In this document: one piece after another, positions 16,570-22,956 of the stretch
Layout of the letters: every line of letters begins with the position of its first letter
Position numbering within the stretch: position 1 is the first letter of the stretch
NCBI GenBank assembly: GCA_036509075.1
Contig: DATCGG010000455.1
Location: 1-23,333, forward strand
Direction of reading: 5' to 3'
DNA: 23,333 nt
Source: JAJKIV01 sp036509075
GTDB lineage: Bacteria > Gemmatimonadota > Gemmatimonadetes > Gemmatimonadales > Gemmatimonadaceae
Translations under genes and position numbers: made by a program
The notes under the pieces: model-generated
Database searches by the model: none
What the model was told of the DNA's origin: nothing
The model's input: the letters and a program-made list of their open reading frames with translations, nothing else

Positions 16570-17610
16570 TCAGTCAGCGGCCACCGCGGCCTCGGCGTGC
16601 GCATCGCTCGTCGTGTCGACCAGGACGTCCTCATACAGCGCCTCGATCGGCGGCTCCGGGCTCTGCTCGGCGAAGTCCCACGCGTCCTGGACGACCGCTT
16701 TCACTTCCTCATCGAGCTTCGCGAATTCGTCGTCTGTCAACTGGCCCGCCTGTTGGAGCTGCGTTCGCAGGACGATGATCGGGTCGCGTTTGAGGTACTC
16801 CTCCAGCTCTTCCTTCGTGCGGTACGTGCCGCTCACGGCGTCGGACATCGAGTGCCCCATGAACCGGTAGGTTCGCACCTCGAGCAGCGTCGGTGTCGAT
16901 TCGGTCCGTGCTCGATCGACCGCCTCCTGTACCGCAGCCCGCACCACCATCACGTCCTGGCCGTCCACAACGCCACGCGGCATGTCGTATGAAGCCGCGC
17001 GGTTGTAGATGTCGTGGATGGACGACGCGCGCTCCAGCGCGGTCCCCATCCCATACCGGTTGTTCTCGATGATGAACACGACTGGCAGCTTCCAGAGGGC
17101 CGCCATGTTCAGGGCTTCGTGAAACGCGCCCGTGTTCACGACGGACTCGCCCATGAAGCACACGCAGACCTGATCACCGCCGCGATACTTGATTGCGAAA
17201 CCCACACCGGTCGCGATCGGTACGTGACCGCCAACAATGCCGTGCCCGCCGAGGAAGTTCGCGTTGCGGTCGAACAGGTGCATGGAGCCACCCTTGCCGC
17301 GCACGACGCCGTCGATGCGGCCGAACAGCTCCGCCATGATGGCTCTCGGCGCCATGCCACGGGCGAGCGCCTGGCCGTGATCGCGGTAGGTCGTGATCAC
17401 GTAATCGTCGGGGCGCAGGATCGAGATCGCGCCCGTGCCGCATGCTTCCTGCCCGATGTACAGGTGACAGAAGCCACCGATCTTGCCTAACGCGTAGGCT
17501 TCGGCGCACCGCTCCTCGAACCGTCGCTGCAGCAGCATGGAGCGAAGCAGGTCGCGACGTAACTCGATGTCGTCCGAAGAGGAAGGGGAGTCCGGTTTCT
17601 TTTTAGCCAT
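16570..17610 (-). CDS. pdhA: Pyruvate dehydrogenase E1 subunit alpha
   Basis: This is the alpha half of the E1 decarboxylase. The 346 residues include the conserved FCHLYIGQEA, YRDHGQALARG and GKGGSMHLF segments, the EALNMAALWKLPVVFIIENN region and the loop RTYRFMGHSMSDAVSGTYRT. The thiamine-diphosphate/magnesium motif, normally GDG followed about 25-30 residues later by NN, reads GES here (G154, E155, S156). Glutamate therefore stands where the magnesium-binding aspartate is expected, while the rest of the motif is well kept. ATG 17610 has no clear Shine-Dalgarno sequence. The 84-bp gap to lipA is filled by a 7-bp repeat array forming one arm of an inverted repeat. pdhA leads the order pdhA-pdhB-pdhC. 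Confidence 0.95.
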   Translation of the reverse strand: MAKKKPDSPSSSDDIELRRDLLRSMLLQRRFEERCAEAYALGKIGGFCHLYIGQEACGTGAISILRPDDYVITTYRDHGQALARGMAPRAIMAELFGRIDGVVRGKGGSMHLFDRNANFLGGHGIVGGHVPIATGVGFAIKYRGGDQVCVCFMGESVVNTGAFHEALNMAALWKLPVVFIIENNRYGMGTALERASSIHDIYNRAASYDMPRGVVDGQDVMVVRAAVQEAVDRARTESTPTLLEVRTYRFMGHSMSDAVSGTYRTKEELEEYLKRDPIIVLRTQLQQAGQLTDDEFAKLDEEVKAVVQDAWDFAEQSPEPPIEALYEDVLVDTTSDAHAEAAVAAD

Positions 17611-17624
17611 ATGTGGAAACGATT

Positions 17625-17737
17625 AGCGGGAACTGGGAACAGGGAACAGGAACCGAGGCTGCGCGGCTGCTCGCCACGCTCGGGAACCGAAACGTTAGGC
17701 CGCTTCGGTTCCCAGTTCCCCGTTCCCAGTTCCCGCT
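17625..17737. repeat. Inverted pair of 7-bp repeat arrays between pdhA and lipA
   Basis: The left arm (17625-17657) reads GGGAACT, GGGAACA, GGGAACA and then GGAACCG. The right arm (17703-17737) is the near-perfect reverse complement, with a first stretch of 16 identical bases. A second, inner hairpin pairs 17682-17691 with 17704-17713 over 10 bp with a 12-nt loop. The right arm is the end of the lipA reading frame, so the repeat encodes the last residues of LipA. RNA from the region could fold into a long hairpin, but no T-run follows it. Confidence 0.88.
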
Positions 17738-18654
17738 GTCCCGTGCGCGAAGCCTGCTGCCGACACCTGTTCCCACGCGTGATAGCTCGATCTGACCAGC
17801 GGGCCGGACTCGACGTGTCGGAAGCCCATTCCGCGACCGATCCGTGCGAGCTCGCGAAATTCCTCCGGCGTGTAGTACCGATCGAGCGGAAGGTGATCGT
17901 TCGAGGGGCGCAGGTACTGGCCGAGCGTCAGAATATCTACGTCGACCGAGCGAAGGTCATGCATTACCGCCACGACCTCCTCGATCGTCTCACCAAGTCC
18001 GAGGATGATTCCCGTTTTCGTCGGGATGTCGGGCGCAAGCGACTTGGCGTCGCGAAAGATCTGCATCACGCGCTCGTATCGTCCGCCGGGACGCGCGCGC
18101 TTGTAGAGGCGCGGTACGGTCTCGGTGTTGTGATTGTAGATCTCCGGACGAGCCTCCAGCACCGTGCGAATGCTGTCGACGTCGCCCTGAAAATCCGGAA
18201 CGAGCACCTCGACCGAACAGCCTGGAACCTGCTCGTGGATCTGACGAATCGTCTCGGCGAAGATGTAGGCGCCGAAATCGGGCAGATCGTCGCGATCGAC
18301 GGACGTGATGACCGCATGCTGGAGCCGCATCTCGGCGATCGCCGCCGCGACGCGACCCGGTTCACTCAAGTCATATTTGGGAGGACGTCCGTGCGTTACC
18401 GCGCAATAACCGCAATTGCGCGTACACACGTCGCCAAGAATCATGAATGTCGCGGTGCCGTGCTCCCAGCACTCGCCCACGTTCGGACAATGCGCCTCTT
18501 CGCACACCGTGTGGAGATCGAGCTCGCGCATGAGGTGCCGGAGGCGTGCGTAGTTTGGGCCGCCGGGCGCCTTGACCTTGAGCCATGAAGGCTTCCGCTC
18601 TGGCAGCGGCTCGGCCCGGTGCCGGCCCATGATCTGGTAGAGTGTGTCTGCCAT
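17695..18654 (-). CDS. lipA: Lipoyl synthase
   Basis: A radical-SAM enzyme that inserts two sulfur atoms into the octanoyl group attached by LipB. The 319 residues from ATG 18654 carry the auxiliary-cluster cysteines C51, C56 and C62 (CEEAHCPNVGEC). The radical-SAM cysteines C77, C81 and C84 lie in CTRNCGYC, and the C-terminal RSSYHA (288-293) holds the serine ligand of the auxiliary cluster. The frame is open 17 codons further upstream, but those residues do not look like LipA, so ATG 18654 is preferred. The final 15 or so residues (TAGTGNGELGTEAA) are translated from four 7-bp repeat units. They lie beyond the conserved end of the family. The TAA stop falls in a GCCTAAC motif. It is followed by pdhA after 84 bp. 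Confidence 0.96.
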   Translation of the reverse strand: MADTLYQIMGRHRAEPLPERKPSWLKVKAPGGPNYARLRHLMRELDLHTVCEEAHCPNVGECWEHGTATFMILGDVCTRNCGYCAVTHGRPPKYDLSEPGRVAAAIAEMRLQHAVITSVDRDDLPDFGAYIFAETIRQIHEQVPGCSVEVLVPDFQGDVDSIRTVLEARPEIYNHNTETVPRLYKRARPGGRYERVMQIFRDAKSLAPDIPTKTGIILGLGETIEEVVAVMHDLRSVDVDILTLGQYLRPSNDHLPLDRYYTPEEFRELARIGRGMGFRHVESGPLVRSSYHAWEQVSAAGFAHGTAGTGNGELGTEAA

Positions 18655-18674
18655 CTCGTAACCAGGGGAACTCG

Positions 18675-18760
18675 GCCTGCGACAAGCAGGCGAAGCAAAC
18701 CGCAAATTGATGCTGGGTGCGAAACTTAGCCCCGGCGAGAAACGCCGACCAGCGTACGCT
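18675..18760. promoter_or_regulatory. Dyad symmetries upstream of lipA
   Basis: In the 147-bp gap between thiO and lipA there is a perfect stem GCCTGC/GCAGGC with a 5-nt loop (18675-18691), about 20 nt before the lipA ATG. A CGGCG/CGCCG stem lies near 18733-18747, and the 10-bp palindrome AGCGTACGCT at 18751-18760. These could be operators or leader structure. None has a T-run typical of a terminator. Confidence 0.35.
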
Positions 18761-18801
18761 AACCTGCTAACAGCAAGTTGGCGGTTGCCGCGATGATGGT
18801 A

Positions 18802-19899
18802 TCAAGAGCCAATGGCAAATCGCGCGATTGAAAAGGCGCTGATGTCGACCGGAGGCGGGTCGCCCGTCAGAAGCGCGCCGATGCAGTCACCGGTCAGGGG
18901 CGTCATGAGAATCCCGTTTCGCGAGTGGCCGGTCGCGTAGAGAAGGCGGGGCTCGTCGGGATCGAGGCCAAGGATCGGCTGGAGATCCGCGGAGATCGGG
19001 CGAAGCCCTGCCCACGCGTCAGTCGGCTGGCTGGTCGCAAACTGCGGGAGAATCTCCCCCGCTGCCCCTGCGAGCTTCGCGATTCCCTCGGGCGTGGTAA
19101 TGGACTCGAAGCCCGCCCGTTCTGTTGTAGCGCCGACGAGCGTGCGCTCGCTGGCGCGTGGTACGAGGTAGCCCCTCGGGCCGTACACCGCTCGCCGAAG
19201 TGGGGACCCGGCGTACGCGATCATCTGACCTCGTACCGGTTCCACCGGGATCACCTTCGGCAAACCCGTGATCGTCGCGCTCCAGGCGCCAGCCGCGAGA
19301 ACCACCGTTTGAGCGGTGTAGCGCGATCCGCTTCGTCCCACCGCCTCGACTTGGTCAGCGAACCGCAATTCCGAGATGGTATCTGGAACGATCGTTACCT
19401 CGGTAAGGGCGTCCACGGCGACCCGGAGTGCCTCGAATAAGCGCACGTTGTCAACGGAGCCGTCGAGCGGGTGTAGTACTCCTCCCAGTCCGTGACTCAG
19501 CGCTGGCTCGAGCTCGGCGAGCTCCCGCGCGTCGAGCCACTCGGCTTCCGCCGGCTTCGCGCGGCGCAGGCCCCGAACACCCGCCTCGTTCAGCGCGACC
19601 TGAATGATTCCATCCCGGTTGAGCGGAACCGCGAGCCCCGTCAGCTCGAGAAGCCACTCGAGGTAGGTGGGGTATCGGTCGCGCGCGGCAGTCGCGAAGT
19701 CGCCCGCGTGGCCATCGGCACGCTCGATCGATGGCGCCAGTAGACCCGCGGCCGCGAGCGAAGCGGCGCCGGCCCGGGGCTCGCCGATAATTCGCACGCG
19801 GAACCCGCGCTGTGCCGCGGCGGCGCCGCAGGCGAGGCCGATGAGCCCACACCCAACGACGAGAACGTCGGAGGCCGAGGTCGAGGAGTCGATCGACAC
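18802..19899 (-). CDS. thiO: Glycine oxidase ThiO-like FAD-dependent amine oxidase
   Basis: A DAO-family flavoprotein of 365 residues. It probably oxidises glycine to iminoglycine, which supplies the thiazole ring of thiamine. The Rossmann FAD motif VGCGLIGLACG lies at the N-terminus. Family features include AGLLAPSIE, VVLAAGAWS, the GPRGYLVPR segment, WAGLRPISADLQPILG and the C-terminal YATGHSRNGILMTP. The frame is open to 19977, but GTG 19899 (VSIDSS) fits the usual distance to the Rossmann strand. It also has a TAGGTT box 7 nt upstream, suggesting a leaderless message. No thiS, thiG or thiC is adjacent, so a general D-amino-acid or amine oxidase role cannot be excluded. Its product could serve the thiamine diphosphate needed by the nearby PdhAB, a loose functional link only. 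Confidence 0.85.
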   Translation of the reverse strand: MSIDSSTSASDVLVVGCGLIGLACGAAAAQRGFRVRIIGEPRAGAASLAAAGLLAPSIERADGHAGDFATAARDRYPTYLEWLLELTGLAVPLNRDGIIQVALNEAGVRGLRRAKPAEAEWLDARELAELEPALSHGLGGVLHPLDGSVDNVRLFEALRVAVDALTEVTIVPDTISELRFADQVEAVGRSGSRYTAQTVVLAAGAWSATITGLPKVIPVEPVRGQMIAYAGSPLRRAVYGPRGYLVPRASERTLVGATTERAGFESITTPEGIAKLAGAAGEILPQFATSQPTDAWAGLRPISADLQPILGLDPDEPRLLYATGHSRNGILMTPLTGDCIGALLTGDPPPVDISAFSIARFAIGS

Positions 19900-19917
19900 A
19901 TGCGACAACCTAGCGCT

Positions 19918-19947
19918 CTGACGACTGGGAGACACTGTGCGTATACT
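19918..19947 (+). promoter_or_regulatory. Sigma-70-like promoter for the small membrane protein gene
   Basis: CTGACG (19918-19923), an 18-bp spacer and TATACT (19942-19947) give a good -35/-10 pair. The predicted start near 19954 leaves a leader of about 90 nt before the ATG at 20043. The promoter overlaps the upstream region of the divergent thiO. Confidence 0.6.
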
Positions 19948-20042
19948 TTGTGGTAGACGCGACCGGCACCAACGCACACACTGAAACCGGGTTTGCGTGC
20001 CGCGCGTAAGAGTGAACAGTCCTCGTTTGGGAGAACCCTCGA

Positions 20043-20267
20043 ATGCTCCGCACCATCTTCATGATCGGGCTTTTCGCGTTGGCGGGCCTGTTCGTGCTCA
20101 AATTTTTCTTCGGAATTCTCCCGGGCATTCTCGGTTTGATTGCCTTCGTGTTCTTCCTGGCGGTAAAGATCGCCATCGTGGGCGGTGTGATCTACCTCGC
20201 GATTCGGATCTTCAGCCCGGACACGGCGCGGCGTCTGCGCGAGAAGTGGTCGGGTAACGGCGTCTAA
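20043..20267 (+). CDS. Small two-helix membrane protein, unrecognised
   Basis: A 74-residue protein I do not recognise. It is almost entirely hydrophobic: one helix at about residues 4-30 (containing KFFFGILPG in its turn) and a second at about 32-57. A short basic tail, RRLREKWSGNGV, is probably cytoplasmic. GGAG at 20030-20033 lies 9 nt before the ATG, a suitable Shine-Dalgarno sequence. It has its own promoter (19918-19947) and a strong terminator (20323-20356), so it is a stand-alone transcription unit. The codon choice and the clean transcription signals argue that it is a real gene. No function can be given. Confidence 0.75.
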   Translation: MLRTIFMIGLFALAGLFVLKFFFGILPGILGLIAFVFFLAVKIAIVGGVIYLAIRIFSPDTARRLREKWSGNGV

Positions 20268-20322
20268 GTCACTCCAACCGCGGATCGAGTCAGGTCCGCG
20301 GAGCACGCGATAGAGATTTTGA

Positions 20323-20356
20323 AGGCCCGAGCGCACTCCGTGCGCCCGGGCCTTTT
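20323..20356 (+). terminator. Rho-independent terminator
   Basis: A 13-bp stem AGGCCCGAGCGCA pairs with TGCGCCCGGGCCT with one mismatch and a 5-nt loop CTCCG. It is followed by TTTT (20353-20356) and C. It ends the transcript of the small membrane protein and stands between two converging genes. Confidence 0.88.
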
Positions 20357-20367
20357 CTCGTCAACCG

Positions 20368-21330
20368 TCAGCTTTCCGATTCCAGCTTCTCGACGACGCC
20401 CCACGCCAGGAGCGGGACCATGAGCTCGTGGTGTCCGGTGATTTCATAGCCGTTGCCGCCCTCGAGCGTCGGGCGCTGGACCACGTTGACGCGCGGCCGA
20501 TAGTGGCGCTGCATGTCGAGGTCGCACGTCGTGAAGTCGGTCGGTTTCCCCGCGCCCAGATTCCGAGCGATGGTGAGCGCCTTGAGGAAGACCTCGGGCA
20601 TGATCACCGCGCTTCCGAGGTTCAACACGACGCCGCCATCGTGGAGGAAAGGGAGTGAGGCCGCGAGCCGACGAAAGTCGCGATGGCTCGTGTCGCCGAT
20701 CGCGGCTCCATTGGCCGCCGGATGCTGATGGATGATCTCCGCGCCTAACGCGGCGTGAACGGTCACCGGCAACCCGAGGCGATGGGCCCCGAGTATGACC
20801 GACAGCTCCGGGTGGGCGAGCTCCGCTATGCTCTCCAGAGCGACGGCGATCGATTCACCCATGCCCAGCTTCTCTCGCATTCCCGCGGTGAACGCGTCAT
20901 TGAGCCCACGCCCGGTCTCTTCCGCCATCCCGAACGTGCCGTCACGGAGTCCGGCGGCGACGTCCTCCGACGTGCCGCCGAAGCGTGCGATCTCGTAGTC
21001 GTGAATGGCGGCGGACCCGTTCATCGCGAGGTGCGTGATGATCCCACGCCGCATGAGGTCGATCAACAACGGCGCGAGCCCCGTTTTCACGACGTGACCG
21101 CCGAGCATGACGACCACCGCTCGGTCGCGTTGTTTCGCCTGAGCGATCGCGTCGATGACGCGCACGAAGTCGCGCGCAACGAGCACGTCGGGAAGCGAGG
21201 CGAGAAACGCCGCAAAAGTCCGCTTCCCGCCCGGCGGCGGCGACGCGAACTCTTCGGCGCGTACCTTGTTCGGTCGCCGCGCGATGGGCACGGTCCGAAC
21301 GGCGGCGAGGTCCGCTTCGCGAGGGGTCAC
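20368..21330 (-). CDS. Deoxyhypusine-synthase-like family protein, function unknown
   Basis: A 320-residue protein of a conserved bacterial family that I know but cannot name with certainty. Conspicuous motifs are GGHVVKTGLAPLLIDLMRRG (77-96), NGSAAIHDYEIARFGGTSED (104-123), VTVHAALGAEIIHQHP (189-204), GGVVLNLGSAVIMPEVFLKAL (232-252), the HYRPRVNVV segment and GHHELMVPLL (299-308). Their order resembles the NAD-binding deoxyhypusine synthase fold. The catalytic lysine segment of that enzyme (GGGVVKHH type) is replaced by LGSAVIMPE, so hypusine synthesis is unlikely. The first codon is GTG 21330, overlapping the DUF3108 stop by 4 bp (GTGA), so the genes are coupled. It ends 12 bp from the terminator of the convergent small gene. 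Confidence 0.7.
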   Translation of the reverse strand: MTPREADLAAVRTVPIARRPNKVRAEEFASPPPGGKRTFAAFLASLPDVLVARDFVRVIDAIAQAKQRDRAVVVMLGGHVVKTGLAPLLIDLMRRGIITHLAMNGSAAIHDYEIARFGGTSEDVAAGLRDGTFGMAEETGRGLNDAFTAGMREKLGMGESIAVALESIAELAHPELSVILGAHRLGLPVTVHAALGAEIIHQHPAANGAAIGDTSHRDFRRLAASLPFLHDGGVVLNLGSAVIMPEVFLKALTIARNLGAGKPTDFTTCDLDMQRHYRPRVNVVQRPTLEGGNGYEITGHHELMVPLLAWGVVEKLESES

Positions 21331-22091
21331 GGAGGAGGCGGTACGGTCGGGATCGTGAGAGTCGGCGGCTGAGCCGACTTGAGGTACAGGTTGAGCGAAC
21401 CCACCGGCAGGTCTGCCTTGAGCTGAACCATGATGCGGTTCGCATCCTCCGAGAACCAGATCTCCGCCTTGCTGTTCTCCGAGAAGATCCCCTTCGACTT
21501 GATCATCGGCTGGACCACGATGGCCTGGTACGTCCCTGCCGGCACCTTCACCGTCTCTCGACGAAGCACCTTGATCCGCACCGGGTTTGCGTCCGGCTTG
21601 AAGTATCGGTCGAACGAATACGTGCGGCCGATCTCGAGAGGAACCGTGCGTACGAAATAGATGAACGACGCATCGTCCAATGGATCCGGGACCGACGGCT
21701 GCTCGGGCTTGTTGGGTTCCTGGTAGACCGCGCGCTCGGGATAGATCTCGTAGAATTTCTTGCGGTCCTTGCCGGTCTGCTCGAAGTCCTGTGTGAAACG
21801 AAGCGACGTGATCGTCGCCGTGTCGATCCAGGTTTCCATCGTGTTGTCGGCATGGTAGCCGAGAATACCGCCCTTAACCCTGAAGACGGCGCGATATGCC
21901 GTGCGGCCGCGGATGGTGTCGGTACTCGTGATCTCCATGCTTCCGCGCCCAGCCTTGAACGGGCCCAGCTTGACGTCGTAAGTGAACCGCTCGCCAACGC
22001 CAAACGGGACTGCCGGCGTTGGTTGCTCACGCCGAACCATGTTGGCCAGCGCCGTCGCAAGCGCGAGGACGCTGACCAGGACCGACGTCAT
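21327..22091 (-). CDS. DUF3108 domain protein, exported
   Basis: A 254-residue protein of the DUF3108 family (PF11306), proteins of the cell envelope with unknown biochemical role. A short hydrophobic N-terminus (MTSVLVSVLALATALA) looks like a signal peptide or anchor. The mature part has the family features ERFTYDVKLGPFKAGRGSM, YRAVFRVKGGILG, DFEQTGKDRKKFYE, LDDASFIYFVRTVPLEIG, KVPAGTYQAIVVQP and KAEIWFSEDANRIMVQLKADL. The start at ATG 22091 is chosen because it overlaps the stop of the glycosyltransferase gene by 4 bp (ATGA). The frame is open further upstream, but there it is only the antiphase of that gene. It forms a coupled operon with its two neighbours, which suggests an envelope polysaccharide or lipid context. 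Confidence 0.85.
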   Translation of the reverse strand: MTSVLVSVLALATALANMVRREQPTPAVPFGVGERFTYDVKLGPFKAGRGSMEITSTDTIRGRTAYRAVFRVKGGILGYHADNTMETWIDTATITSLRFTQDFEQTGKDRKKFYEIYPERAVYQEPNKPEQPSVPDPLDDASFIYFVRTVPLEIGRTYSFDRYFKPDANPVRIKVLRRETVKVPAGTYQAIVVQPMIKSKGIFSENSKAEIWFSEDANRIMVQLKADLPVGSLNLYLKSAQPPTLTIPTVPPPP

Positions 22092-22846
22092 GGCGCTGCC
22101 GTGGAGGGCGGCGCGATTCGGCGACCGCGGGTCGCCCAGGCGAAGCGATAGAGGTTGAGCGCGTCTGCGAACGGTCGGATCCGGCTCGGTCGAGGCCGAA
22201 TGTCGAATCGCTGCTCGAGGGGAACTGCTTCGACGCGGCGCGCAAACTGAACCGCCCGGCTCAGCAGGTCGACGTTCGCGGCCCACCCGGCGCCCGACAC
22301 CAGCGGCGAGTCCCCGTTCTGCTTGATCAAGTCCTTGATGACCGAGATGCGAATCAGGCGGAACGACGCGAACGGATCTGCGACGCCTGGGACCGACACG
22401 AACGGTCGTAACAGCCAGGGGGCCACGCGGCGGAGGCGCCGAACCGCAACCGGGGCGTTGGGCACGGTCGTCCGCTCGCCAACGACGATGTCGGCACCCC
22501 CTTCGAACCGGCGAACGAGCTCGGGGATGTGCTCAGGCTGATCGGTGAAATCGGCCTGCATGACCAGCATTGCGTCGCGACGCGGGTATCGCGTCTTGGC
22601 CACGACCGCACGGCACAACGCGTCCAATGCCCCAGCATAGCCGACGTGGCGCTCGCCACCCAGGACGCTGAGGGGAAGAACGTCGCCATATGGCTGGAGC
22701 GTTTCGCCCGTCGCATCGGTGCTGCCGTCGTCGAACACGACAATCTCGTACTCGCGCGAGAAGTCCCGCAGGACTTTGCGAATACGCCAGAGCAGGACGC
22801 CGATGGTCGGCGCTTCGTTGTACGCCGGAATGCAGATGTACAGCAC
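22088..22846 (-). CDS. Family 2 glycosyltransferase
   Basis: A 252-residue GT-A fold enzyme, probably transferring a sugar from a nucleotide donor at the cytoplasmic face of the membrane. The N-terminus has YICIPAYNEAPTIG, followed by the donor-binding VVFDDGSTDAT. The metal-binding region near QADFTDQPEHIPELVRRF is typical of dolichyl-phosphate-mannose-synthase-like GT2 proteins. I see no transmembrane helices at the C-terminus. GTG 22846 has Shine-Dalgarno GGGAG 7 nt upstream. The gene overlaps DUF3108 by ATGA. It lies 110 bp after a GT4 glycosyltransferase gene, so the region probably builds a glycolipid or polysaccharide. Acceptor and donor cannot be told from the sequence. Confidence 0.92.
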   Translation of the reverse strand: MLYICIPAYNEAPTIGVLLWRIRKVLRDFSREYEIVVFDDGSTDATGETLQPYGDVLPLSVLGGERHVGYAGALDALCRAVVAKTRYPRRDAMLVMQADFTDQPEHIPELVRRFEGGADIVVGERTTVPNAPVAVRRLRRVAPWLLRPFVSVPGVADPFASFRLIRISVIKDLIKQNGDSPLVSGAGWAANVDLLSRAVQFARRVEAVPLEQRFDIRPRPSRIRPFADALNLYRFAWATRGRRIAPPSTAAP

Positions 22847-22914
22847 GTGGTCGCTCCCAGGATCGGCGAAAACTAGCCGCTCGGGTGCCTGGAAGTCGAG
22901 GAACGAATTGGGTC

Positions 22915-22953
22915 AGATCCCGGGGATCTCTGAACTGATGACCTGCGGTCATC
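22915..22953. promoter_or_regulatory. Two adjacent dyads between the glycosyltransferase genes
   Basis: AGATCCC-G-GGGATCT (22915-22929) and GATGACC-TGC-GGTCATC (22937-22953) are perfect 7-bp inverted repeats, 7 bp apart, in the 110-bp gap. Neither is followed by a T-run on the minus strand. They could be operator sites or mRNA structure. Confidence 0.4.
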
Positions 22954-22956
22954 GGT

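Larger units (their letters stand above)
1371..20749. repeat. Dispersed octamer CGTTAGGC (core GTTAGGC / GCCTAAC), 18 sites
   Basis: The 7-bp core begins at 1371, 1839, 2297, 4132, 5452, 6036, 6880, 9439, 10112, 10692, 12617, 13713, 15875, 16193, 16559, 17485, 17694 and 20743. Ten sites read GTTAGGC on the plus strand and eight read GCCTAAC. At all but two (15875 and 16559) the eighth base is also fixed, giving CGTTAGGC. Sites lie in most of the longer genes and in one intergenic gap. Confidence 0.85.

Noticed and set aside
17625..17737. CRISPR-like array
   Set aside because: The units are contiguous 7-bp repeats without spacers, in inverted orientation, and no cas gene is present.
17611..18588. 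A 325-codon plus-strand frame starting next to pdhA
   Set aside because: It begins in the repeat array, which is stop-free in every frame, and then runs antisense to lipA. No motif is visible.
18655..18705. Longer N-terminus for lipA (ATG 18705)
   Set aside because: The added residues run through a perfect stem-loop and do not resemble LipA proteins. ATG 18654 gives a family-like start.
19900..19977. Longer N-terminus for thiO (ATG 19977)
   Set aside because: The extra 26 residues are Arg/Ser-rich and cover the promoter of the divergent gene. The Rossmann motif sits at the normal distance from GTG 19899.
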